A stretch of 18,942 nt of DNA from the NCBI GenBank assembly GCA_046153015.1, contig JBJXGF010000115.1:1-18942 (forward strand). The letters are read 5' to 3'. The DNA comes from JBJXGF01 sp046153015. GTDB lineage: Bacteria > Actinomycetota > Acidimicrobiia > Acidimicrobiales > CAIXPF01. Each line of letters begins with the position of its first letter. The stretch's first letter is position 1. The notes under the pieces were generated by a model. It was given only the letters and a program-made list of their open reading frames with translations, had not been told where the DNA came from and ran no database searches. Positions 1 through 6,990 of the stretch are shown here, piece after piece. The position numbers and the translations under genes were made by a program.

Positions 1-59
1 CGCCGGCCGCCGCCAGCCCCGCCGCCTCCTGAGCCGCGCCGCCCGGTCGCCTCGCCTGC

Positions 60-1436
60 TCAGGGGAGGGGGATGAAGCGCCGGGCCTTGCCGGTGTCGG
101 GGTCGCGCTCGATCCGGTCCACCAGCCGCACCACCACATCGGCGCCTCGGAGGCCGGCGTCGGCCAGCGCGGCGCGCAGCTGCGCGGCGATCTCCTCGAC
201 CAGCGGGGCCGCCGCCTCGCTCGTGACCACCGCGACGTCGAGCCCGGCGGGCGTCTGGCGCACCTGGTGCTCGAGCACGGCGGGCTGCTTCACGAGCACC
301 GAACGGACGACGAGCGGGTGGATCGCGATCGGCCCCCAACGCAGCACCTCGTCGGCGCGGCCCGCCACGACGGCGCGGAGGTGCCCGTCCGGCCAGTCGC
401 CCGACGCCTGGCGGAAGCGGTCGGTGAGCTCGTAGCGGATCAGCGGCTGGGCGAGGTTCGCCAGGTTGGTCAGGTACACCTTGGCCGCCTCCTGGCCGGG
501 CGCAACCGGACGACCCTCGGCGTCGACAAGCTCGATGATGCTCGTGTCCTCCGCGAAGCGGATGGCGTCCTGGCCGGGCGGGGCGACGCCGACGAGCCCC
601 TCGGTCGAGCCGAAGGTGTTGCCGGCGGGCACGCCGAAGGCCCGCTCCACCTCCGCCCGAAGCTCTGCCGGGAACGGTTCGCTCGTGGAGCCCACGGCGA
701 AGGGGGAGATCGACAGCCGGCCGTCGGCCTTGGCGGCGGCCAGCCGGCGCAGGATCGAGCCGTACGCCACGAGCGAGACCGGCTGGATCTGCTCGAGCCG
801 GGCGAGCAGCTCGTCGAAGGGCAGGGTGGCCGGCGCGAGGTGAATGCGCACGGGGGACGGTGCGACGCCGACCAGGCGCGCCACCGCGGCGGTGGCGTGC
901 ACGGTGGAACCGGCGGCCACGATCGCCCCGTTCACCGGTCGTTCAGCGGTCACCCCGAGGGCGCGGACGGCGTGGAGCGTCTCCCGAACGAGCGTGAGCA
1001 CGAAGGACGTGAAGCCCTCGTCGTCGTAGACGAACACGCCCCGCACCCCTGAGCTGCCGCCCGACGCCATCACCACGTAGGCGTCGTCGAGGTGAGCGAG
1101 CTCCCGGCCGGCCGTGGCGAGATGCGCCTCCGCAGCCGCTCTCGTGACGCGCGGGTCGGTGACGACCCGATCGAACTCGTCCATCAGGTCGCGTTTCGAC
1201 ATGGTGGGGAGCTCGCGCAGCTGCGCGAGCGTGAACGTCGAGGGGTCGACGGGGCCGAGGCGTTCCGCGTGGAACGGCGACCGGTCGATCGCGTGGGCGA
1301 GCAGACGGCGCAGGAGACGCTGCTGGTGGGCCTCGATCTCGGGCCGGCTCCAGTGCAGACGCCGATGCCACGACTCGCTCTCGGCGAGCACGGTCTCGAG
1401 TTGGCGGGCGCGACAAGTGAGGGCTTGGACGGCCAT
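60..1436 (-). CDS. PaaK-like phenylacetate/acyl-CoA ligase (adenylate-forming)
   Basis: This 458-residue protein matches the phenylacetate-CoA ligase branch of the adenylate-forming superfamily, which activates a carboxylic acid with ATP and then forms the CoA thioester in the cytoplasm. Visible motifs are the Ser/Gly-rich phosphate loop ASGGSSGVRG, the NTFGSTEG motif (adenine-pocket region), the YELTD motif that binds the ribose, and a C-terminal lid ending DPDTGKARRF with a candidate catalytic lysine. The length is normal for PaaK-like ligases. The open frame runs further upstream, but the ATG at 1436 is chosen because GGAGGAA lies 4 bases before it and the extra N-terminus is Arg/Pro-rich and unlike the family. 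It lies 53 bases downstream of the TetR gene on the same strand, so the two are probably co-transcribed. The substrate cannot be read from the sequence. Confidence 0.85.
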   Translation of the reverse strand: MAVQALTCRARQLETVLAESESWHRRLHWSRPEIEAHQQRLLRRLLAHAIDRSPFHAERLGPVDPSTFTLAQLRELPTMSKRDLMDEFDRVVTDPRVTRAAAEAHLATAGRELAHLDDAYVVMASGGSSGVRGVFVYDDEGFTSFVLTLVRETLHAVRALGVTAERPVNGAIVAAGSTVHATAAVARLVGVAPSPVRIHLAPATLPFDELLARLEQIQPVSLVAYGSILRRLAAAKADGRLSISPFAVGSTSEPFPAELRAEVERAFGVPAGNTFGSTEGLVGVAPPGQDAIRFAEDTSIIELVDAEGRPVAPGQEAAKVYLTNLANLAQPLIRYELTDRFRQASGDWPDGHLRAVVAGRADEVLRWGPIAIHPLVVRSVLVKQPAVLEHQVRQTPAGLDVAVVTSEAAAPLVEEIAAQLRAALADAGLRGADVVVRLVDRIERDPDTGKARRFIPLP

Positions 1437-1489
1437 GGGTTTCCTCCACGAGGGTTCGAGCGTGAGGTGGTGCGGCTGGCGGCGGCGGC

Positions 1490-2101
1490 TCAGGGGCCGA
1501 AGACGATCCGCCTGAGGACGACGTCGAGCGACTCGGCTGGGAGCGGGCTTCCGGTCGTGGCGTCCTCGACGACGATCCCGACGTCGAGCGCGAGAATCGT
1601 GGCCGCGAGGTGCCCCGTGGGGACGGGGGCGACGCGCCTGGTCTTCGCGTAGATCTGGTCGAGCACCGAGGCGAGACGATCGACGGTGCGGCGGTGTGAG
1701 GCTTCGTAGCGGGCGCGCAGCGCAGGGTCGCGGGCGGCGGCGATGCGGAACTCGGTCACAGCCAGGCGCCACGCGGGGTCGCTGCGGCTCATCAGCCGCT
1801 GCAGCTCCCCGACGATCGCGTCGAGGTCGTCGCCGTCGATTCGCTCGACCGCGGCCTGGTTCTCGGCCGCCCGCTCGGCGATGCGCCGGTCGAGCACGTG
1901 CAGGAACAGATCGGCCTTGCTCGAGAACTGGGAGTAGACGACACCCTTGGAGAATCCGGCTGCGTCGGCGATCTGGTCGAGCGTTGCGGCGGTGTAGCCG
2001 CGTTCGCCGAAGACGGCCATGGCGGTCGAGACCAGCGCGGCGCGGTTCGCCTCGGTCTGTTCCCCGCGCGTACGGCGGGTCCCGGTCGCTCGCGCCTCCA
2101 T
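1490..2101 (-). CDS. TetR/AcrR family transcriptional regulator
   Basis: This 203-residue protein has an N-terminal TetR helix-turn-helix (about residues 20-65): an ALVSTAMAVFGERGYTAATL helix, then IADAAGFSKGVVYSQFSSKADL, the classic TetR recognition-helix signature. The C-terminal two thirds is the variable all-helical ligand-binding and dimerisation domain. A TTG lies 15 bases further upstream in frame, but the ATG at 2101 is preferred: the TTG falls inside the predicted -10 region. The ATG is almost at the predicted transcription start, so the mRNA is probably leaderless, which is common in actinobacteria. The gene sits immediately before the acyl-CoA ligase, so it probably represses itself and that ligase and is relieved by an acyl or aromatic ligand. 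That role is inference. Confidence 0.88.
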   Translation of the reverse strand: MEARATGTRRTRGEQTEANRAALVSTAMAVFGERGYTAATLDQIADAAGFSKGVVYSQFSSKADLFLHVLDRRIAERAAENQAAVERIDGDDLDAIVGELQRLMSRSDPAWRLAVTEFRIAAARDPALRARYEASHRRTVDRLASVLDQIYAKTRRVAPVPTGHLAATILALDVGIVVEDATTGSPLPAESLDVVLRRIVFGP

Positions 2102-2129
2102 ACCAGCAGTATTCAAATATCGCTGGTAT
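2100..2129. promoter_or_regulatory. Palindromic operator upstream of the TetR gene
   Basis: Perfect 8-base arms ATACCAGC (2100-2107) and GCTGGTAT (2122-2129) flank a 14-base centre that is itself partly symmetric (TATT and AATA in register). In total 26 of 30 positions obey dyad symmetry. The site covers the predicted -10 region and the first bases of the TetR gene, as expected for TetR autorepression. The size suits a TetR dimer or a pair of dimers. Confidence 0.7.
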
Positions 2130-2139
2130 CAGTTGTCAA
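2103..2139 (-). promoter_or_regulatory. Predicted sigma70-type promoter of the TetR gene
   Basis: On the minus strand a consensus -35 TTGACA occupies 2139-2134. A 17-base spacer leads to TTGAAT at 2116-2111, a weak -10 hexamer; GAATAC is an alternative at a longer spacing. Transcription would begin at or within a few bases of the ATG at 2101, giving a leaderless mRNA. The -10 lies within the palindromic operator. The -35 is strong evidence and the -10 is weak. Confidence 0.5.
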
Positions 2140-2152
2140 GGCTCGGCGATGA

Positions 2153-2518
2153 TCAGTGGTGCGGGCCGGCGATGCAGAACTCGTTGCCTTCGGGGTCGGC
2201 GAGGGTGGTCCACTGCACGCCGTGCTCCTCCTTGTCGTGGATGTGCCTCGCGCCGAGCGCCACCACCCGGGCGACCTCGCCGGCCACATCGTTCGCCTCG
2301 AGGTCGAGGTGCACCCGGTTCTTCACCGTCTTCGGCTCCGGGACCTGAATGAACATGTAGGCGACCCGTGAGGGGTCACCGAGGCCGATCGAGGCGAAGT
2401 ACGGGGAGGGCGGCGCCGGCTCGGAATCGACCGGCCGCTCGAGAACGGCCGACCAGAACCGGCTGACCACGCCGGCATCGGCGCAGTCGAACGTGACCGC
2501 TTTGTGGGTCAGGGACAC
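2153..2518 (-). CDS. Glyoxalase-like / VOC superfamily protein
   Basis: This 121-residue protein resembles the Glyoxalase_6-like branch of the vicinal oxygen chelate fold. The pattern runs KAVTFDCAD near the N-terminus, RFWSAVLERP, then KTVKNRVHLDLEA and finally WTTLADPEGNEFCIAGPH. The HLDLE and DPEGNEFC segments are the usual hallmarks of this branch. Proteins of this type bind small ligands or metals, and many have no known reaction. The GTG at 2518 is chosen because GAGGAG precedes it by 5 bases and homologous folds begin there; the longer open frame upstream has no domain-like content. It is transcribed toward the TetR gene but ends just before that gene's own promoter. Confidence 0.82.
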   Translation of the reverse strand: MSLTHKAVTFDCADAGVVSRFWSAVLERPVDSEPAPPSPYFASIGLGDPSRVAYMFIQVPEPKTVKNRVHLDLEANDVAGEVARVVALGARHIHDKEEHGVQWTTLADPEGNEFCIAGPHH

Positions 2519-2586
2519 GGAGGCTCCTCGGGGTTCGATCGTTGCGATGCGAGTGACAGTCCGGAATTCGGCGGCGGCAGTCTTGA

Positions 2587-2826
2587 CTACTCCGTGAGGT
2601 CGGGCGCGAAAGCGTGGTGAGCGTCGGGTTCGAGCGGCGCGCCGCGCGCGTGGTCCAGCGGGGCGGCGAGCCCGGGCGGGCCGGCGCCGTCGTAGTTGTT
2701 GTTCGGCCCGCCGGGAACGACGCCGGCGATCGCCGCCGCCGCCGTTGGGCCGCCGGCGGCCGCGGCGGCGGACAGCATCGCCGCCTTGCCCACCCGCCGC
2801 AGCCGTACTCGCCTGAAGAATCGCAT
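2587..2826 (-). CDS. Small hypothetical protein with basic N-terminus and Ala/Gly-rich segment
   Basis: This 79-residue frame starts at an ATG preceded by GAGGGG with a 3-base gap. The N-terminus is strongly basic (MRFFRRVRLRRVGK) and is followed by an Ala-rich stretch, AAMLSAAAAAGGPTAAAAIAG. That could be a signal or membrane segment, but it is weakly hydrophobic. The rest is Pro/Gly/Asp-rich with a GGPNNNYDG turn. I recognise no family. It is on the same strand as the VOC gene, 68 bases upstream of it. The ribosome site and signal-like N-terminus favour a real exported small protein, but compositional bias in high-GC DNA can mimic this. Confidence 0.45.
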   Translation of the reverse strand: MRFFRRVRLRRVGKAAMLSAAAAAGGPTAAAAIAGVVPGGPNNNYDGAGPPGLAAPLDHARGAPLEPDAHHAFAPDLTE

Positions 2827-2976
2827 AGACCCCTCGCGGTTGCCGATGGCAGCTTTTCCGTTGGCCGGACCGATCGCCCGGCCGGCTTGTGCCCAGGCGA
2901 TCGATCATAGGGTCTGCGTCCGCGCCCGCTGAGGCGAAGAAATGGGCCGTGGGTCCGGCACGGGGACGTGGACCGA

Positions 2977-3063
2977 TGTAAGGGGCCAGACCCCCGTGGT
3001 TGGGCGAGGTGTCATGCCGGTGGGAACGAGCCCGCCCTCAGGACAAAGGGAGCTCAACCACGG
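2977..3063. repeat. Structured intergenic inverted-repeat element
   Basis: A short GGGG-ccaga-CCCC hairpin (2982-2994) resembles the GGGGTCAGACCCC-type palindromes scattered through many bacterial genomes. The 9-base arm CCGTGGTTG (2994-3002) is repeated in exact inverse as CAACCACGG (3055-3063). Between them GGGCG (3002-3006) can pair with CGCCC (3033-3037). The element lies in a noncoding stretch just beyond the stop of the GYD gene, so it could be a terminator-like or REP-like structure. Confidence 0.4.
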
Positions 3064-3069
3064 CTGCGC

Positions 3070-3396
3070 TCACCGTCCGGGCGGACTCCACGTGGTCGAT
3101 GCGGCGATCGCGGCGTCAGCTTCGTCAGCGCTGAACAGCTCGGCGTAGTCGGCGCGTTCGAAGCTGCCCGAGGCGTTGCCCAGGCTCGCCATGGCGAACG
3201 CCGCCGCTGAGCTGGGGAGCTCCATGATCGCCATAAAGTCCCACTGTGTTGACGGCATGAAATACGCCGCTTCCAGCTTGCCTCCCAACGACTCGGGCAA
3301 GGCGCGCATCTGGGCCTCCCGGCTCGCGTAGCCGGCCTTGCGGACCTCGGTCAGCGCGGCAGGCGTATATTTCGCGTAGATCACGAACCTCGGCAT
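3070..3396 (-). CDS. GYD domain protein
   Basis: This 108-residue protein matches the small GYD family (dimeric alpha/beta-barrel type): MPRFVIYAKYTPAAL at the N-terminus, then GGKLEAAYFMPSTQWDFMAIMELPSSAAAFAM in the core, where a Trp-Asp replaces the usual Gly-Tyr-Asp, and a helical tail ending TTWSPPGR. The function of the family is unknown. The ATG at 3396 is chosen because it begins the conserved strand and has AGGAG and GGGGAAG purine runs upstream; the longer open frame is not family-like. It is divergent from the NTF2-like gene across a 212-base intergenic region that could hold shared promoters. A paralogue lies at 9481-9810 with a similar PGR terminus. Confidence 0.8.
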   Translation of the reverse strand: MPRFVIYAKYTPAALTEVRKAGYASREAQMRALPESLGGKLEAAYFMPSTQWDFMAIMELPSSAAAFAMASLGNASGSFERADYAELFSADEADAAIAASTTWSPPGR

Positions 3397-3608
3397 CGAC
3401 TTCCCCTTTCTCCTGGGTGCGAGTCTAACCCGGACGGCTCGCGGCTGGAGTTGCCGCCCCATGAACTCGGGCCAATACGTCGCGCCGGTGCACGTGTTCA
3501 CTTGATGGAGGTGGCCAGCACTGTTTCCCTAGCTCGGCGCCGCTGCGTACGCATAGAGTCCGAACGACTGCTCGACGGGAGCTGCTGAAAAGTCTGAAGG
3601 AGCGTCAG

Positions 3609-3956
3609 ATGGCCGGCAAGGACGAGTACGTGGTGGTGTGGATGGCCGCGGTGGGGGCGATGTTCGACAGCGACGACTCGGGTCCGATGTCGGAGCTGTT
3701 CGCGCAGGACTGTGTGTTCACCACCGACGATGGTGTTTGGGGTAACAACCGCGACGAGATCATGAACACGCTCCAGGCGGCGCGGAAGGCAGGTTGGCAA
3801 TCGCACAAGACCTTCAGCGCCAGTGCAGCCGACGGGTTGATGACGATCATCGGGCAGAACGAGTTCGCTGACGGCTCTCGTCGCTCCGTTGCCGCGGTCG
3901 CGAAGTTCGACGACGAAGGCCGCATCTGTCTCATGCACGCGATCCGGAACATCTGA
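3609..3956 (+). CDS. NTF2/SnoaL-like small protein
   Basis: This 115-residue protein has the features of a short NTF2-like cone-fold protein. An N-terminal helix (AAVGAMFDSDDSGPMSELFA) is followed by DCVFTTDDGVWGNNRDEIM, the usual segment leading to the first strand and loop. Then come strands ending in SAVAKFDDEGRICLMHAIRN-type sequence (actual: AAVAKFDDEGRICLMHAIRN). The fold is used by polyketide cyclases, ketosteroid isomerases and ligand-binding proteins, and no catalytic set can be assigned here. GAAGGAG lies 6 bases before the ATG, a strong ribosome site. It is divergent from the GYD gene, and the stop is followed by about 95 noncoding bases. Confidence 0.75.
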   Translation: MAGKDEYVVVWMAAVGAMFDSDDSGPMSELFAQDCVFTTDDGVWGNNRDEIMNTLQAARKAGWQSHKTFSASAADGLMTIIGQNEFADGSRRSVAAVAKFDDEGRICLMHAIRNI

Positions 3957-4051
3957 CCCCGATCGCTCACGGAACCAGGTAGGTCCAGGCCGGCGTCCAA
4001 CTCGGGACCCTGTGGTTCGACGGGACCTTGAGAGACGACACAAGGTGAGCG

Positions 4052-4775
4052 ATGCCGGTTTACGGGGACGAGAAGCGGCTGCAGATGGCCCGCAGCATCC
4101 TGATGTCGCGGGGCAACGTCCGTCAGCCCCGCCAGCGGGCCCATCGGCGTGACCGGGGCCAGGCTCGGGCTGCGCTGCGCGCCGCGCCGGTGGGCGACGA
4201 CTTCGACGACCGTCCCCTGAGCCTTGGGGTGCGGCACGAGATCGCGGAGCTGGTGTTCCTGCGCCGGGCGTGGGACAAGACCGAGCCGTTCCTGCGTTGG
4301 GCCAACGCCCACGCCGCGGGCCTGGGGTCCACGCCCGAGGAGCGGCTGGCGGCCATGCGGGCGCGGCTGCCGAAGAACCTGGCCGGCAGCCACGCGCTGT
4401 CGCATCTCTGCGGTCAGGACGCCTTCGCGGTGGACCGGTTCTCGCTGCGCCGGTCCGGTCGCCGACCTGGTCCCTGACCCGCGGGACCTGCAGTCGCTGC
4501 GGGACCGTCTGCGCCGCCGGCTGGGGCAGAACCTCGACCGGGTCGGGGAGCTGAACGCCGCCATCAAGGCGGCCTGGGCGGCGGAGCGGCCCGAGCCAGG
4601 CCGCCGGCCGCGTCTGCTGGCCGGCGCGCACGACATCGACGCGTTCGCCGCCCATCTCGTCGGCCATCTCGAGGCGCGGGCCCGCCGCCCCTACCTCACC
4701 CCGCCGGACCCGTCCGCCGCGGCGGTGTTCGCGTTCGCCGGGATCGACCCGGCCGACCCGCTCGCCCGCCGGTGA
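4052..4775 (+). pseudogene. Frameshifted gene of unknown family
   Basis: The reading frame opens at ATG 4052 (AAGGTGAG just upstream) with MPVYGDEKRLQMARSIL and stays coherent through a KTEPFLRWANAHAAG-type helical region and RFSLR. It then shifts by one base near 4451 and continues as PVADLVPDPRDLQSLRDRLR to the stop at 4775. Both halves have coding character and the joined protein would be about 240 residues, mostly helical and rich in Arg, with no membrane segment. I do not recognise the family. The break can be a real mutation or a single-base assembly error in a C/G-rich stretch. The small protein at 4970 follows on the same strand. Confidence 0.55.
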
Positions 4776-4969
4776 GCCGCCGAGCCGGCCGCGGCGCGAC
4801 GCCGGTCGGGCGGGGGGCGTCGGCGCCGGCACGGTCCGCCCACGACCCTGTGATCGCAGTGGAGCGTGACCGGCCCTGAAGGGACGAGCCGGGTTCCCGC
4901 TCGGTCCGTCCCCACAACGACAACAGCGGACGGGGTGATTCCCCCCGCCCGGCACGAAAGGAAACCCCG

Positions 4970-5179
4970 ATGAATGTCACCGCAGCCATCCCCACCCAGC
5001 CCAACGAGGCCGGCAAGGGAATCCACCTGTTCAAGCCGGCCGCGGCCCGGGCCGCTCGACGCTGCGTCGAGGCGGTCCGGCGCCGGCGCCGCGAGCGTGC
5101 CTCGGTGCGTCGCCTCCCCTCGGCCCAGCCGAACCTCGACCAGTTCAGTCCGCCGCTGATCGACATCAGCATGTGGTGA
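4970..5179 (+). CDS. Small basic hypothetical protein
   Basis: This 69-residue protein starts at an ATG preceded by AAAGGAAA with a 5-base gap. A short neutral N-terminus (MNVTAAIPTQPNEAGKG) is followed by a very basic helix-like core rich in Arg (CVEAVRRRRRERASVRRL), then a neutral tail ending DQFSPPLIDISMW. There is no signal peptide or membrane segment. The basic core could bind nucleic acid or polyphosphate, but this is conjecture. It sits between the frameshifted unknown gene and the crotonase, and the ribosome site argues for it being real. Confidence 0.5.
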   Translation: MNVTAAIPTQPNEAGKGIHLFKPAAARAARRCVEAVRRRRRERASVRRLPSAQPNLDQFSPPLIDISMW

Positions 5180-5257
5180 GTCAGCCCGATGCCGACCCGG
5201 CCCGCCGTCGGTGGCCCAGGACGGGCGCGGCGCTCGATGCGCAGCTACGGTCGGCTC

Positions 5258-6079
5258 GTGGAGCTCAAGGCGACCAAGTACGACGTCAAGGACCAGATCG
5301 CGACGATCACGCTGTCGCGGCCTCACCGGTTGAACGCGTGGACCGGGCGAATGCACACCGAGTACCGCTGGCTGCTCGAGCAGGCCGAGGGTGATCCGGA
5401 GGTGCGAGCGATCGTTGTTACCGGCGACGGGCGTGGGTTCTGCGCCGGGGCGGACAGCGGCGCGCTGGAGGGGCACGCGGCGAAGGGGGAGTACGACTCC
5501 GGGGTGCGGGAGAGCCTCGCCCGTCCCGGTTGGGGTGTGCGGCCGGAGTTCGACCACCCGTACGCGTTCCATTTCGGGTTGACCAAGCCCACGATCGGCG
5601 CCATCAACGGCGCCGCCGCCGGCATCGGCCTCGTGCTCGCGTGCTTCCTCGACATCCGCTTCGCGGTCACGGGGGCCAAGTTCACGACCGCTCACGGCAA
5701 GCTCAACCTGCCGGCCGAGGCTGGCCTTTCGTGGCTGCTGCCGCGACTCGTCGGGCTGGGCCGGGCGAACGAGCTGCTGTACACGAGCCGTCCGTTCTTC
5801 GCCGAGGAGGCGGAGCGAATCGGCCTCGTGAACGCCCTCTGCGAGCCCGGCGAGCTGCTGCCCCACACGTACCGCTTCGTCAAGGAGCTGCTCACGAACG
5901 TGTCGCCGCGGTCGTTGCGCGAGACGAAGCGGCAGATCTACACCGACTTGCACCGAGACATCGGCAGTGCCGTTCGTGACGCCGACCAGCTCGTGCTGGA
6001 CATGGTGAAGGACCCGGCCTTCGCCGAGGGGGTGCGGGCGCTCATCGAGCGGCGGGCGCCCAACTGGCCGACACCCTGA
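5258..6079 (+). CDS. Enoyl-CoA hydratase/isomerase (crotonase) family protein
   Basis: This 273-residue protein has the crotonase fold, which binds an acyl-CoA thioester and stabilises an enolate in an oxyanion hole. The two oxyanion-hole segments are visible: GRGFCAGAD and NGAAAGIGLVLA. The LPAEAGLSWLLPRLVGLGRANELLYT segment matches a common actinobacterial enoyl-CoA hydratase subgroup, and the C-terminal helix carries EGVRALIERRAPNW. By eye, the second catalytic Glu of classical hydratase aligns with ANELL, while the first appears replaced by His, so the reaction could differ from hydration. Start choice is uncertain: GTG 5258 fits homologous N-termini (VELKATKYDV), ATG 5237 would add 7 residues, and neither has a clear ribosome site. 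It converges on the methyltransferase remnant. Confidence 0.85.
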   Translation: MELKATKYDVKDQIATITLSRPHRLNAWTGRMHTEYRWLLEQAEGDPEVRAIVVTGDGRGFCAGADSGALEGHAAKGEYDSGVRESLARPGWGVRPEFDHPYAFHFGLTKPTIGAINGAAAGIGLVLACFLDIRFAVTGAKFTTAHGKLNLPAEAGLSWLLPRLVGLGRANELLYTSRPFFAEEAERIGLVNALCEPGELLPHTYRFVKELLTNVSPRSLRETKRQIYTDLHRDIGSAVRDADQLVLDMVKDPAFAEGVRALIERRAPNWPTP

Positions 6080-6251
6080 GCCCGAACCGTGCCGGCCCGC
6101 GCTGCGTCAGCGTCAGCGTCTGCGGGCGCGGAACGGGTAGCCCTTCACATCGTACGCGCGGGCGTTAGCCTCGCCGCCGGCGCCGGCGAAGGTGTCGATC
6201 GGTTCACCGACGACCACGTCGAGGAACCCGACGTCGTGGAGCATCTGGGTC

Positions 6252-6283
6252 CAGCCTGCGCACGGCAGGCCACCGGCGATTCA
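6252..6283 (-). promoter_or_regulatory. In-frame TGA followed by a hairpin (SECIS-like, speculative)
   Basis: The TGA at 6283-6281 is followed on the minus strand by an 8-pair stem, TGGCCTGC (6272-6265) with GCAGGCTG (6259-6252), including two G-T pairs, closing a five-base loop CGTGC. The loop begins 16 bases after the TGA and has G at its second position, which agrees with the loose bacterial SECIS model as I remember it. GC-rich DNA forms such hairpins easily, so this is weak evidence. Confidence 0.15.
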
Positions 6284-6606
6284 ACCGGTCCACAGGTCGA
6301 TCTCTCGCAGCGCCTCGGCGGGTACGGGCTCGCCGTTGGCGATGTCGGCGAACTGCAGCGTGCCGCCGGGTCGCAGCACCCGGAAGACCTCGTCGAACAC
6401 GGCTCGTTTGTCGGGGCAGGGGTTGAAGACGCCGTTGGAGATCACGACGTCGGCCCAGCCGTCCTCGACCGGCAGGGACTCGGCGATGCCCTCGCGGAAC
6501 TCGACGTTGGCGATGCCGAGGCGCTCGGCGAGGCGGCGTGATTTTGGCGAGCATCGCAGGGGTCATGTCGACGCCGATCACCGCACCGGTGGAGCCGACG
6601 GCGTTG

Positions 6607-6634
6607 GCGGCGAGGAAGCTGCGGCGAGGAAGCT
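6607..6634 (-). repeat. 14-base perfect tandem duplication
   Basis: AGCTTCCTCGCCGC occurs twice in direct succession on the minus strand, at 6634-6621 and 6620-6607. One copy encodes the SFLAA part of the methyltransferase SAM loop region. The second copy adds 14 bases and shifts the frame. Removing one copy restores the expected DSFLAANAVGSTGAVIG reading. Confidence 0.85.
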
Positions 6635-6990
6635 GTCGAGGCCGGCGCCGGACCCGACGTCGACGACCCGTTCGCCCTGCCTCAGCTGGCGGAGCTGGAA
6701 GGGTTGGCGACCCCTGCGAACGACTCGACTGCGTTGTCGGGCAACTCGTCAACGAGGGCCATGTCGTAGCCGCAGCGGCGGGCGAGCTGGCGTCCGGTGT
6801 GGAAGTGGAACGTCGCCTGCGGGGTCTCGGCGACGGCGCGGTACTTCGCGCGGACCTCGTCGCGCAGCGCGTCGGGTCCACGGGGGTGGAGCGTTCGTTG
6901 CGGCCGGTCGGGTTGGGCATGTCGATTATGGGCGATCCTCGGCCGGCGGTCTTGGGGTGCGGGTGGGGGAGTCGTGGGGATCGGCTGGAG

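Larger units (their letters stand above)
6113..6920 (-). pseudogene. SAM-dependent methyltransferase (ArsM-like), disrupted
   Basis: Read across frames this is a class I methyltransferase resembling arsenite-methyltransferase-like proteins. Seen in order are FHFHTGRQLARRCGYD, the SAM-binding loop VVDVGSGAGLDSFLAA, VIGVDMTPAMLAK, DGWADVVISNGVFNPCPDKR, RVLRPGGTLQFADIANG, REIDLWTG, then IAGGLP and a C-terminal FRARRR. The frame is broken near 6868 and 6700 (one C missing each) and near 6543 (one extra A), and by a 14-base tandem duplication at 6607-6634. An in-frame TGA at 6281-6283 interrupts WTG-IAGGLP where I would expect Cys. After the TGA the frame stays open and conserved to 6113. Decay is the simplest reading; assembly error plus a Sec codon is the alternative. 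Confidence 0.75.

Noticed and set aside
267..1052. Long plus-strand open frame antisense to the ligase gene
   Set aside because: It mirrors the ligase codons in high-GC DNA, has no domain pattern and no ribosome site.
1437..1772. N-terminal extension of the acyl-CoA ligase frame by 112 residues
   Set aside because: The extension is Arg/Pro-rich, overlaps the TetR gene and lacks family similarity; the start at 1436 has a strong ribosome site.
3498..4955. Minus-strand open frame of 485 codons
   Set aside because: Low-complexity Arg/Pro/Ser composition, antisense to the NTF2-like gene and the frameshifted unknown gene, which explain the region better.
4691..5953. Minus-strand open frame of 420 codons
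   Set aside because: It is antisense to the clear crotonase gene and shows no protein-like motif.
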